This document shows positions 32,701 through 44,647 of a stretch of DNA of 64,000 nt, in pieces. This stretch comes from Grifola frondosa (Eukaryota; Basidiomycota; Agaricomycetes; Polyporales; Grifolaceae). Under the pieces are notes generated by a model. It saw nothing but the letters and a program-made list of their open reading frames with translations. It had not been told where the DNA came from and did no database searches. The DNA lies in assembly GCA_001683735.1 (NCBI GenBank), contig LUGG01000002.1:1116001-1180000 (forward strand), given 5' to 3'. A program made the position numbers and the translations under genes. How positions within the stretch are numbered: position 1 is the first letter of the stretch; each line of letters begins with the position of its first letter.

Positions 32701-35700
32701 TCTCTGGTGTCAATCTTACTCCACGGTGGAAACGAGCTCTCATCTCTCTCGCAGATGCAGTCATTTCCGTCCAGCGCGCTCAACGACTGCTTGGATTCGC
32801 ACTGGGGAACCAGCGCGATGAGTTCTTCAAAGAGCTCAAGAATACGAGTTGTGATGGATGGGATCCTTCACTGTATCTGGATTGGCTCCTCGTTCAGGTT
32901 TGTGGGCCACTGGTTGCAGCTCGCTCATGGTGCTAATCGTTATTCTAGATCGATGGACACTTCATTGTGAGGTCCATCCAAGCCGATGTCGCTCTCGAAA
33001 TGATCTCTCCAACATTAGGAGAGAATACGGCGTTGCAGCTGAATATGGGCGAAGGGAAATCATCTGTGATCGTTCCGGTTATCGCGGCTACATTGGCTGA
33101 TCGAACGAGACTGGTGCGAGTCGTTGTTCTCAAGTCGCTGGCCAATTCGATGTTCCAGATGCTCGTGGATCGTCTCGGTGGCTTGACCAATCGTCGCATC
33201 TTCTACATGCCATTCTCTCGTGCAATCAACCCAGATGTCGATCAAGTACGGGTGATCCAGAACTTGTACGAGGAATGCATGCGCGTTGGGGGCATCTTGG
33301 TCACACAGCCGGATCACATTCTCTCATTCAAGCTGATGGCCATCGATCGACAGCTCTCCGCGAATGACTCTACGTCTCGACCAGTCACGGATCAGTTGCT
33401 GGAGTCTCAGCGTTGGCTGGAGAAGAATACTCGGGACATCCTGGACGAGAGCGACGAGATTCTGCATGTTCGGTTCCAGCTGGTATACACAGTCGGACTG
33501 CAGAGGCACCTCGAAGATCATCCAGACCGCTGGACGACCGTCCAGCAGGTTTTCATGTTAGTGAAGAAGCTCATCCCTCAAGTTCATGAAAAGTTCCCCT
33601 TTGGCGTCGAGGTACAAATAGGGCAAAGTGCAACCTTCCCCTTCATTCGCATCCTCATGAGCGATGCTAGCGCGTATCTCGTATCCTTGGTAGCTCGGCA
33701 CATCCTCAATGGTGCTCTTCCAAACTACACTCTCGGACAGCTTGATAGTCAGATGCGGGATGCCGTTCTGTCTTTCATCACCGAGCTTCAAGTGCCTCAT
33801 GCTGTTGCACAGCAGGTCCAAAATTACTGCGGTGATAGCGCACTCTGGAAGGGCTTGCTATTGTTGCGGGGACTTCTCGCTCACGGCATCCTCGTGTATG
33901 TATTGAAGGAATGGCACTGGCGAGTGGACTACGGCCTGGACCAACGACGCTCGATGTTGGCGGTCCCCTACCGAGCGAAAGACATGCCAGCTCTGAGGGC
34001 CGAATTTGGGCATCCCGATGTCGCGGTCGCACTGACATGTCTCAGCTACTACTATGGCGGTTTACAAGAGCACCAGATTGATCTCTGCTTCGCACTCCTC
34101 TACAAACTGGACAATCCCACAGTGGAATACGAAACGTGGACACAGGGTTGCGATGATGTCCCAGAGAGTCTGCGTCAGCTGAACGGAGTCAATTTGCGAT
34201 CCCCGGAACAACGCCAGCAGCATCTACTCCCACTGTTCCGACGCAATGTTGCTGTCATCAATTTCTTCCTCTCGCACGTAGTATTCCCGAAGGAGGCCAA
34301 GGAGTTCCCGCAGAAGCAGGTAGCCTCTGGCTGGGATATCGCTGAGAAGAAGGATCACGTCACTACAGGCTTCAGCGGGACGAACGACAATCGATACCTC
34401 CTCCCGACGTCCATCACCCAACGCGACCCACCGCACCAGCTATGCACCAATGCCAAGGTCCTCAACTATCTTCTTCGACCGGAGAATAGTTCGTATATTT
34501 GCGCTCAGGATGTCCACGGCGAGCGTCTTTCGGTGCAGAAGTTCCTTGAGCTCCTCGTGCAGCAAGAGCCAGAGATACGGGTGCTACTGGATGTCGGAGC
34601 AGAGATGCTGGAATTGCAGAACGAGGCACTTGTCGCACGATGGCTAGAGCTGAATCAGAATGCTCAGGCAGCGGTATACTTCGGGGACAACGATCGGCTC
34701 ATGGTACTCACCCGCGCCGGCACTGTCGAGTCATTCGTGTCATCACCATTCAATCAACAGCTGGACCAGTGTCTCCTTTACCTTGACGATGCGCATACGA
34801 GAGGGACAGACGTGAAGTTGCCTCGCGATGTGCGAGCGGCGGTCACGCTTGGTCCGAAGGTCACGAAGGACAGGCTTGTGCAAGGTTGGTTTATTCCATT
34901 TCCTCCGATTTCTGTTGCTCATATGTACTCAGGATGCATGCGGATGCGGAAGCTGGGAAATGGCCATTCGGTTATGTTTTTTGCACCATTGGAAATTGAT
35001 CGGAGTATCCGGAAGGCGGCGAAGAAGACGGAGTCGGACGCGGTGAAGATCATCGACATTTTGCGATGGGTGATGCTAGAGACGTGTTCGGATATCCAGC
35101 ATCGTGCTCACCAGTGGGCGGATCAAGGCTTTGATCATGGAAATCGTGCTTCAGCGTGGTCCGAGTTTTGCGGCGGCAAGATATCTTCAGACGGACTTGC
35201 GTCGTCGTGGCTCCAGCGGGAGGCCAAGAGCTTGGAAGAAATGTACGGCCTCAACCCTCCGCGTGAACATCCGGCCTTCGAGATAGCCGAACTCAAGCAA
35301 AAATGTATGCAGCTGGGTTTGTGTCACTGTCGGAGACTCGGATGGACGAAGAGCAGGAGAGGGAAGTTGATCACGAGGTGGAACGCGAAGAGCAAATCGA
35401 GAGGCCGCCGAAAGCGAAAGCGGCGACCCATTGCGTTCACGGTGACATCAAAGCATTCATTCAGACTGGGACTCTACCCTCTCCCATGATTGTTCCGGCA
35501 TTCTCGATTTTGAGTGCATCTGCCGTTGTTCAGCATATCGGTGCGTGGTCTCCGAGGTTACTTGCAAGCTTGGACTTCTCGACTACGATCGAGCGACAAG
35601 GGATCCACAACGCCGACGACTATCTGCGACCAGTCAATTGGATCCTGTCGAGTATTGTGAAGGACAAGACGACTCTTGTGATCCTCAGCCCGTATGAGGT

Positions 35701-36286
35701 GAACGAACTCCTGCCGTCCATCCGATCTAGTACGAAGGTCCGGTTACACATTTACACCCCCCGAGTCACACAAGCGATGAAACCATGCGACGATCTGAGC
35801 TTGTACTGTATCCCCTCGTCGCCAACCGCCTGGATGCCGCCGCCGTCATTGAGGATGCAATTGAACATCTTCGCAGGACAACTCTATCTGCCAGATTGTG
35901 AGACGTATCATCAGTTTGCCGAATTCCTTGGGGTTTACACGGACGATACTCCTCGGGAGCACATGCAAATTCAGAGCGATGGGTTCATACTCCCGGAACA
36001 TCCCCCTACTGAGATGCAACCGTTCAATACGAGTCCCTTGCCTTTCTTGAAGGAACTATTTGGGTTTCGACGCAAGGGGATGGGATATTCGCGCACTCAC
36101 CTGGGGAAAATTCTACGAGCTCAATTGTTAACAGATGATTTTAAACGCGCGCGAGATGTTTGTGGGGCGCTTGGTCATACGTGCCACACGAACATTGCCG
36201 GGGATCATCGCTGTGAGTCATTTCTTCCATCCGCGCAAGTACACTCGCTGACGCATCAAGCAGAGAAAGATCGCTTACTTTCATGA
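26710..36286 (+). CDS. Giant DUF6606/DUF3638/DUF3645 protein (P-loop), about 3,100 residues, four one-base breaks
   Basis: Exons: 26710-26992, 27042-30129 (possibly with a 56-nt intron at 27156-27211), 30184-30258, 30312-32897, 32949-34884 and 34933-36286. The N-terminus LNYIIHHVFMPPRLPQ is DUF6606, with RDTAHPRYITELLTGILRG further on. DUF3638 begins after IDGHFIVRSIQADVALEMIS and holds the Walker A-like LQLNMGEGKSSVIVPV, then ILVTQPDHILSFK. DUF3645 follows around ATFPFIRIL to HWRVDYGLD. The C-terminal part has RMDEEQEREVDHEVEREEQ and YLRPVNWILSS. Proteins of this kind are large fungal proteins often auto-named ubiquitinyl hydrolase; their role is unproven. Single missing bases are inferred near 27548, 28027, 30046 and 35317, each restoring conserved sequence. 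A tandem 18-bp duplication gives LTHYPPLTHYPPL at about 28815-28855. Confidence 0.85.
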
Positions 36287-36929
36287 AACGCTTATGCTCG
36301 CTGTCATTATTTATGTCCTGAGAGATTGTTGTAACTGTGTACGAGGTGATAGATGTTGTATGAATATCGTTGATTTTGTTTCATCCTCCGTCTGATTTTA
36401 ACCTGCTGAATCGCATGCTAGAATCAGCATCCTAAAGGTCTATCTTAAAAATGGCTTTTCATTATCTATTGAAAATGCTGATTAGGATGCATTGAGGCTG
36501 CCGGAAGCATCTGTCCAAACGAACGGTGGTAGAACTTGATGCTAAGTCGCAATACAATAAATTAGGAGTACCTCGGTACGGAACCCGAAATTGCGATAAC
36601 CTGGCAAACGGTCGACTGTTCCGCATTTTTGGCTGCGAGAGGCGCACTGGCCCTCATCTCCGCATTTTCCTCTGTCTTCTCTGAGTCTGGAGGTAACATG
36701 TCCGAGCAGTAATTGTGTCAACAGTCACAGCCTTTCAAGCCCACAACTGGCGCCCGCAAACCTCGGGGATAGTCACGTGGACATCGGGCGCTCCTTGGTC
36801 CAAGGCTCGGACTCGGACTCGGAGACTTGCGTTCTTACATATACTCTCTCGCGCCGTGATTCTTTCCACGAGTATGCGTCCCCTATTCCACTCCAAACCG
36901 AGTGATGCCGACAGGGTTCTGTCGAGTGG
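36287..36929. other. Intergenic stretch, no gene seen
   Basis: Contains the 3' flank of the giant gene and the upstream region of the DUF1348 gene. Short open frames only, none supported. Confidence 0.5.
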
Positions 36930-36936
36930 TATAAAA
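36930..36936 (+). promoter_or_regulatory. TATA box of the DUF1348 gene
   Basis: A perfect tataaaa lies 46 bp before the start codon at 36982, a normal distance for a short-leader fungal promoter. Confidence 0.55.
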
Positions 36937-36981
36937 CGTTAGTTCAATCCGTTTTACAGCCTCATCTGATCTTCTCTTACG

Positions 36982-37606
36982 ATGTCTTCTATCAAGCCCC
37001 CCTTCACAGCTGAGACCGCCTTGCAGAAGGCTAAGGTTGCTCAGAATCTTTGGAACACCCGGGATCCTGCTAAGGTCTGCCTCGCTTACACGGTGCGTTT
37101 ATCTATTCAAAACCTTGTAAGCTACTAGCTGAATAACGGTCCAGCCGGACACGATATGGAGGAACAGAGATACTTTCCTCCACGGCCGTGAGGAGGTCGT
37201 ACAGTTCCTCACGAAGAAGTGGCAGAAGGAGAAGGGATACAAGCTGAGGAAGGAATTGTTCAGCTTCACGGATAATAGGATTGCAGTCCAGGTATGTGTC
37301 TTGCACCTCACATCCGTGGAGATCCTTGACGAAGCCATTTCCGCAGTTCTTCTGCGAATGGTATGAAGATAAAGCCGACGGCAGCAAACAATGGTATCGC
37401 ACTTATGGTTTGGAGGTATGTACAGCGCGTTTTATGTGATCGCCGAATAGCAGCTGACTTCGTGTCAGGATTGGACATTCAATGATGATGGTCTCATGCG
37501 CAAACGCCAGATGTCCGGGAATGATGTTCCTATCGCCGAAGACCAAAGGTGGTTCAAGGATGGCGTGGACATAGACTCGGTGGAAATATCGGAGAAGCAC
37601 CTATGA
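36982..37606 (+). CDS. DUF1348 family protein (NTF2/SnoaL-like fold), intact
   Basis: Exons 36982-37092, 37145-37291, 37347-37415 and 37469-37606 join in phase into 154 residues, the usual length of the family. Marks are [20 protein letters not shown] (N-terminus), [40 protein letters not shown] and [20 protein letters not shown]. The protein is expected to be a soluble small alpha+beta barrel. The reaction is not known. A TATA box lies upstream. No defect was seen, and the gene is probably part of the ordinary chromosomal background. Confidence 0.93.
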
Positions 37607-38576
37607 TAGGTTCGTGTTCGTATAGCTCTGTCTCAATTCATATTGTCCGCGTGCTCAATCGACTTCTCTCTAAGTCCGAGTGATGCTCGAACTCCATATG
37701 TAATTGATGATCTGCATGGAGTCTCCGCTCAATCTGTATTGTATTTTAACTTATCTTTCACAAGAAAGGTTGCATCTGGATCTCGCATCTGGCGCATCGC
37801 AGACGTACTGGAGTGGGAGTTGCTCACATGGATATTGAGACGTTCGAGCGTCGTTGTGATAGGTGCAGCGAGCTATTCTGTTCCGAAGCTTAGCGGACAG
37901 CGTGGGTGTCCTTTGAAAATTAAGTAGGAACGTGCCTCAAACTTGTGCATTCAATTCCGCGAAGGTTCAAAGGTTCCAGGTCGGAAGCCACATCTCTTCG
38001 AAATGTTCGGTCAGCTTCAACACTGCGACAAGTTCAAGTTGGTGCCATAGGAACAGGTCTTGTAAAATGACCATACGCACTTTGGTCGTGCCCAACGTAT
38101 CAGTGAACAAATTAAAAAAGACAGAACATGGTGGAAGGGGCAGCCTAGTCCGGATGCTCATTCCCTACTGTCGCCGGCCCATCGCGACTCCCGCCTTCCG
38201 AGTCGTCTATCGCCGTTGCCGCTCGACTAGCACATAACCGTCTTCTTCTCAGCTGCTTCTGTAGCAATTATGGCCGCCGGGCGTTATGCACGTCTGGAAC
38301 ATCTGATGGTTCGTGCGCCGTCTCCATCCTCCCCGCGTCTCTGATTCCTGAAACGCTATTAGTGGCGGGTACTGAGGCAGTGGGTGATCTGCGGCGACCC
38401 AGACACCATGTGCCGACGTCAGACTCGCCCACGGACTGCGTACATAAGACTCGAGCCCGTTTTCAAATTGAACTCTCTTTTACTTTATCGTGTGCTTCTT
38501 GAAGGTCCCTGGTGTCTCGGCTTTTCGTCCTCAAGCTGCCCCACGCTCCCTTGCATTCTTACTACTATCTGCTTCA
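37607..38576. other. Gene-poor stretch with an uncertain coding-like patch
   Basis: At about 37980-38050 the plus strand reads KPHLFEMFGQLQHCDKFKLV and near 38090 FGRAQRISEQIKKDRTWWKG, which look protein-like but break at stops and were not recognised. The rest is the P450 upstream region. Confidence 0.3.
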
Positions 38577-40951
38577 ATGGGCACAGCGCTCGTACTGCTC
38601 GGTCTGCTGACCATACTCGTTGCGTGGTTTCGACTGGTAAATCTCAAGAAATCGCGCTTGCCTCCCGGTCCTAAGCCGTTCCCGATTGTGGGTAACGTCA
38701 GAGACCTCACGTCGAAGGAACTTTGGCTCAGAACCTCGACGTGGGCCAAACAATTTGGTGAGTACACTGAACGGCGATCGGATCCAGCCACTGCAATAAC
38801 GCAGCGATATATCACACGTAGGAGACATTGTGTATATGCATGTCGCTGGACAAGGTCTTGTCTTTTTGAACACGCATGAAGTCGCGTCGACCTCCTCAAA
38901 AGAGAGGCTCGATATATTCTGACCGAGCGCCCATGGTAATGGCTGGGGAGCTGTAAGTTTGTTCTTGCAGATATTTTGTCATATTGGAAAACATGCTCAC
39001 GTGCATACTATGCGATTCCAGATGTGGGTGCGAAAACATGGTGCGCCGTCGTGCGATCCTGGCACAGATGCCGCAATCTAACATGCACATACGTCACTGC
39101 TATGATAGGTCGCATTCACGCGCTATGGTGATATGTCGCGGCGACAGCGCAGGCTCATGCAGCAAGCACTTGGTGTTAGCGCTATCCGGACATACCAGCC
39201 TCTCCTAGAGATTGAGACGCACGCGCTCCTCAAACGGATCTTGGTTGAACCCGAGGACTACCTAGGCCACATCCGCAGGTGGGTTGTTCCTCTGATCCAC
39301 ATAGTAGTGATAGGTTGCCGATCATGATAGCGAATCCCATCTGATCGCGCCGCACATGTAGGTACGGTGGAGGGCTCACGCTGCTCGTCATCTATGGCTA
39401 TCGCGTCACTTCGAACGACGATGAATTCGTGATGCTTGCCGAAGAATGCGTGGATATCCTATCGAACAAGATGACTTCTGGCGGGGGCATATGGCCTGTC
39501 GACATTTTCCCGTTCTGTTAGTCCATGCGTCGTGTTTCTCTTCTTCACATCTGCGTTGCCACTGACGTGTGGTGAATTATCTTAGTGAAGCACCTGCCAC
39601 TGTGGTTCCCAGGCGCTGGCTTCAAGCACAAGGCGATCGAATGGAAGGCGAAGATGCAAGAGTTTGTTGACAAGCCCTTCAACATGGTCAAGGACCGCAT
39701 GGTCAGCGCATTGCGGACTCTATGGCACCTTACCGAACTGATTGTAATGCAGAGAGACGGAACTGCGATCCCGTGCTTCTGCACGATGCTGCTTGATGAG
39801 CAGCAAGATGAAGGCGATAAGGCCCTCGATGAACAGAAGGACTTCGACATTCGGTGGACTGCGAACTCCATGTATTCAGGTCTGTGTCCTTCTCAACCTT
39901 CAGCTGCGGTTTTATTCCTATTCACTATCATTTTTAGCGAGCCTTGATACAGTACGTTACACTGCACTTACGTGTGTGCATCACGCTGACAGGTGTCTTA
40001 TTCAATCAGACCATTACAGCGGTATCCCATTTCCTTCTGGCAATGCTACTTCACCCTGAGGTCCTTGCCAAAGCTCAGGAAGAGATTGATAATGTAGTAG
40101 GCACCAACCGCTTGCCAACGTTTAGCGACCGCCCATCACTTCCCTACGTCGACGCTGTTATGAGCGAATGTTTGCGTTGGGCTGCACCCGTCCCTCTTGG
40201 TACGAACTATGATATTGAGGTATCATAGACGAATTGAGACACACTACCGTACAGGTCTTCCACATCGCTTAATGGAAGACGACGTATACCAAGAGATGTA
40301 TATACCCAAGGGATCCTTGGTGAGTCTCTTCGTATGCCATCTCATCTTGATTAATGCCGATCGTTATCTCGTGTCGTTCAGGTATTTGGGAATGTCTGGT
40401 GAGGCTTCACCTATCTGAAGCTTCCATCTTACACGACCTAACGGGTATGGCGCTGCAGGAACATGGTTAGGAACGAAGAGCTGTTCCCTAACTCTGACAT
40501 GTTTTCACCAGAACGATACCTGGAGGACGTTGACGAAGCTACGGCGAAGAAGCGCGACCCCAGAAACTACGTGTTCGGATTCGGACGAAGGTCAGCTCAG
40601 GCTTGCCACTGACCAAGCGGAAGTGTGTTGACGTTTTATGCTCGCTGCCTCAGGAAATGCCCGGGCGTTCACCTTATTGAATCCTCGCTCTGGATCGTCA
40701 TGGCGTCGATCCTCGCCGCGTTCGATATCAAGAAGGCTGTCGACGACTTTGGGAATGTCGTCGAACCGGAGATCGCGTTTGACAATGCCATCTTCAGGTA
40801 TTCTTTATGACTGATAGTCGGGCCTATATATGTGCTGACTCTACCCCTTTACTTATTTTTCTGCAGGACTCCGAATCCATTCAAGTGCGACCTTCGACCG
40901 CGATCAGAAACGGCGGTAAAGGTTGTTCGACAGGCTGCCGATGCTGTCTAA
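38577..40951 (+). CDS. Cytochrome P450 of the Agaricomycete CYP64/CYP5144-like type, two one-base breaks
   Basis: The start MGTALVLLGLLTILVAW is a membrane anchor followed by the PPGPKPFPIVGN proline hinge. Later exons give GDIVYMHVAGQGLVFLNTHE, RYGDMSRRQRRLMQQALG (C-helix), FLKHLPLWFPGAGFKHKAIE, the I-helix segment SLDTTITAVSHFLLAM, ECLRW (ExxR), PERYLEDVD and the heme loop FGFGRRKCPGVHL, ending at 40951. Splice sites are GT-AG throughout; one intron divides the heme loop between Arg and Lys. In exon 2 two single-base losses are inferred, near 38884 (before VDLLKR) and near 38909 (before SIYSDRAPMVMAGEL). Otherwise all catalytic signatures are present. The likely role is an ER-bound mono-oxygenase; the substrate is unknown. 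The subfamily is a guess. Confidence 0.85.
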
Positions 40952-41553
40952 ATTACAATACGCGCTTCCCATATTTTCTGTATATTGTTTCATTGTTTCA
41001 TTTATGATGCACATTGCCGTAAGAAGGCTTGCTCAAAATCGAGAAGCGGAAGGAGAATCCCGCCTGTGTGCGTTTCATTTGGAGACGGCTCCGTCGCTCG
41101 GCCTTTACAGGAATTCACGATAATCTTTGTTATGATCATGCGTTGAATATAGGAACCTAGAGGTTTATGTGGGCTGTGCCAGTCTACGATTGAATATGAT
41201 TGACCGGTGAGTCTGAATAAATTCAGTAGTTTGATAAGTCTTCGGCGCGGGTAATGATGCCGACCGGGAAAGTCCCGCGGCATGCAGTGCATGCCGAGGC
41301 CATATAAATTTCGGCGGACTTTGAATTAGGAAGGCATTCGCCAGGCAAACGAAATCGAGTGCCTTCCTGTTCTTGTCTTGACACCATGGTACAACACCGG
41401 TGACCGCCATACTCGACATCGATATCCAATTGTGCGGCAGCGGTGTATGTCTCAGTTGTATACTTCTCTCTATTCCAATTCTTTCTGGTATCTCCTGTAC
41501 TACATTTTCTACGCTCGTACCACCATTCCGTTGCATCTAGCCGCCGTTCCATC
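40952..41553. other. Intergenic stretch between P450 and C2H2 genes
   Basis: No gene is supported. The long minus frame 41223-41843 overlaps the start of the C2H2 gene and is a shadow. A stretch ggcatgcagtgcatgccga near 41280 is locally palindromic. Confidence 0.5.
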
Positions 41554-43581
41554 ATGAGTGACAACTCTGAATCAGTCCCGGTGCGTATTGAGAACGGCAG
41601 GTGATCCAGCGCGTTCAACCCATTGCATATATAGATGGGTGAGGAGGGTCTGAGCCTTTTCTCCTTGTCTGAAGTTGCAGCCAGCGCCCAACCTATCCTG
41701 GTCGTGCGGGATCCTTCATTGGAACGCTCTTTCACCCCGGGCAGCTTCAATGGCCCGAGCAGCCTTACAACAGGAGGCGGCGGGAGTGTCGGGGGAGGGT
41801 CGAAAGTGCACTCAGCCCTGAAGCACCGTCGGCTCTCCTCCACCGGTCAGACGAGAAGGAGAATGAGTGACGCGCGGGAGGCAACGAGCCGACCTTCGTG
41901 CGTTCATCTCCCTTTATGCATGTATTTGGGAAAGTGAAGTCCGGCTCTAGGCCCGTTACCCTGCAGACTGCAGCAGCAGCGCTGTCCTCTCTCGCAACGC
42001 TATCGCTATCTGGCACCCCCCCACCGCAAAGCGTCCCACAGATGTCCACGTCTTTTTCTTCTGCATCGGGCCTTGCGAATGCTATGTCCTCAATGCCCCT
42101 TCAGATTACGCCGAATTCCACCAAGCAGGAATCCAAAGACGATGAGGTAATCCTGAATGACAGCGCAGCACCTGCACAAGGCAAGACGGCGATCAATGGC
42201 GCCGGGATCAGCGTCACGAAGACCGGTAAGAAGATGGGGACGATCTTCAAGTGCGAGAGTTGCTCGAAGGTTTGTTTATTTTTCAATCTGCGTTTGCTTT
42301 GTTCATGATTCTCGTGCGTCTGCAATGCGCGAGAGTTGGGCTGTTGCCAACGTATTGAGAGAGAAACGAACAGCTTGAGTAACTTTCTTTTAATATCGTT
42401 CGAGTTGTACATCGATTCTTCGGGGATGCGCAGTGGCCATACTCCAAATATACGGGAAGAAGAAAGCGTCTATTCTAAGTTTGGTTGCGAAGAAATCTGA
42501 CAGCTCCTTCGGGAGTTGGCGAACGATGCTTGTTTCTTGCTTGTGGCAATCGGGATGTTCTCCAAATATGCTCACTTCAAATGCGAATAGGTATATCGTC
42601 ATCCTTCGTGCCTTATCAAACACCGATGGGAACACTCGCCGCACTGGCGCGAAGCATCCAAGTTCCTCCTGAGCAAGCATCAACAGGTGCAGTTGTTGGA
42701 GGTAAGCTTACTTGTCTGACTGCAATGAAGTGTTGAGTATAATACATTTGTAGGCGGCAGCAATTCTTTCACATCTTTCTCCTGCTACGGGAGGAACCTC
42801 TCTACCAGAAGATCGTTCGTTATGGCCTTCGTATCTATCAGGAGGTCTGCTACCACCGCCGGACTCCGCAAATATCATACGTGAACCTGTGAAACACAAG
42901 CCGCGATCATCATCGGTATCTCTAGAGCCGCACATCTCATTCCCAACCTCGAGCTCGGTGCCTGCGCAGTCACTTCTATCTTCCACTGGGCGTTCCCCAT
43001 CTGCGGGACCGCGCATGCATGACTATTCAATTCCAGGCGCAGGTGGCGTTACACACGTCAGACCAGGCGTTCTCGGCATTCCCATCGGTTCGAGCGTCGA
43101 CGGTCTTCCATCAAAGGACCTCGCGGCGCAGCGGACAGCGCCTGTTCCTGTTCCCATGCCCAACAATAACCGCAGCATGGATCACACTTCATATCGCGAA
43201 CCTGATGGTGGAGGCTACAGCTTTGTGAGCGGGGCATCTGAGACTTGGAGCTCCCCGGTGTCCGTCAGCTTCGCTCAGTCGTCCTTCCGCTCGTCATCTG
43301 TGTCTGCTTCGGTCTCCGCATTAGGCCAATCGTTGACTGATGACACCGGCGGCTGGTCTCTTCCTCGTTCGTCCGTGCGCTCTGGCTCGCGCTCTAGGAG
43401 TGGGTCGATGTCGGAGAGCGACTATGTCGACGTGGATGGTGATGAAGATGTGACTGGACAGCGGTTCGGGTTCACGACGCGTAGGTGGAAGATGGATGAC
43501 GCCAGCGCGAGAGGCGCGGTGGCGCGCGAAGAGAAGATCGAGGAGGAGTGGGATGGGATGGAAATGGAAATGGAAATGTGA
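41554..43581 (+). CDS. Fungal C2H2 zinc-finger transcription factor, one frame break
   Basis: Exons 41554-41580, 41635-42269, 42591-42701 and 42754-43581. The zinc finger spans the unusually long 321-nt intron: FKCESCSK ends exon 2 and VYRHPSCLIKHRWEHSPHW begins exon 3, giving C-x2-C and H-x4-H. The finger is followed by EASKFLLSKHQQVQLLEAAA and the acidic patch TSLPEDRSLWPSYLSGG. The remainder is Ser/Pro/Gly-rich, with a repeated RSGSRSRSGS patch and a C-terminal GMEMEMEM. One base is missing near 41885: after REAT the reading resumes as EPTFVRSSPFMHVFGK. The product is about 530 residues, presumably nuclear and DNA-binding; targets unknown. Confidence 0.8.
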
Positions 43582-44647
43582 TAACAGCCTGGTGGGAAAT
43601 GAATGGCACACGATATGTAGCTGTTGCGGACCGGATTAAGGGATGTGTTTTGTTACGGGTTGGGAGCTTGCGTACGACGTTATATACGCTCGGAATTCAC
43701 TTTCATGTACATGTTTACTACTTCACTTGAGCTGTTGTGCAATTACCCTGTATTTGACCGGCAGTGTATGTCCTATCCCTTCACGGTCGTTCTATGTATA
43801 TGAATTGAACACTGGCATCAATGATCACTCATATATTAAGCATCTCTCGCTCTTTTGTTTGCATGTGTTTGTGCATATGCTCCAAGCCCATGCGGTGGAC
43901 GGTTCGAGTCCTGTCTTCGAGTCCCGGTCTGCACAGGTCCGCCCCACTGACCATCTTTTATTTACATATGTTTACAATGTCTCGTGCAATGTTTACTTGG
44001 TTCTGGGGTTACTCTCGTGATGAGTGATGAACATGAAAGTAAGATATTTAATAGTGATACATTCGAGTATGCTGGTTTGAGTTCGCCGGAGGGGTCACAA
44101 TTATTAACCGAACCTGCTTTTCGAAGATTTTGGTCGACTTAGGAATTAGATGGGTCACATGTTTCTCACATCGTCGCAGACTCTAGACTCCCTCGATCAT
44201 ATCCTCTTTCTTTTCGCACTGAGATTTGATTTCCAACCATGCTGTGCTGCACGTTCATTGGCTGCTGGCTAGTATCAAATTCAAACATTCATCTGCTTTC
44301 TCTGTCAAACCCAGCAAACCTATCCTACATGCTTCACCACCTGTTTACTTCAGAAGATATCAGTCCAAACTCATGTCGATGCATATTCTGAGCATTGAAG
44401 TTGGGGTTCAAATGTATGACTGTATTCAATTTCATATAGACTTTGCAAATTGAAAATTGCACTCATTTTCATATGGTGTTTTCAAATTACACACTCGGTC
44501 CTCGATCATTGCCGGTGGATGTGTTTTCAACAATTTTGTGTTTGCTCAACGTTGGTATCTGTGGTTTTTTTTGTTTGCCTGTGTCTTCTGGAACGATATA
44601 ATAATCACGTTATTCCTCTCTCCTTCACTTCGCTCACTTTCGCTGTC
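43582..44647. other. Gene-less stretch that should contain the Helitron left end
   Basis: Short AT-rich frames only. Helitrons begin with TC and lack terminal repeats, so no 5' end could be fixed by eye. The first gene inside the element starts at 44648. Confidence 0.4.

Noticed and set aside
41223..41843. 206-residue minus-strand protein
   Set aside because: Antisense to the first exons of the C2H2 gene, without splice signals or recognisable motif.
43895..43950. tRNA-like ggttcgagtcc stretch
   Set aside because: A T-arm-like sequence is present but no matching acceptor, D or anticodon arms could be folded around it.
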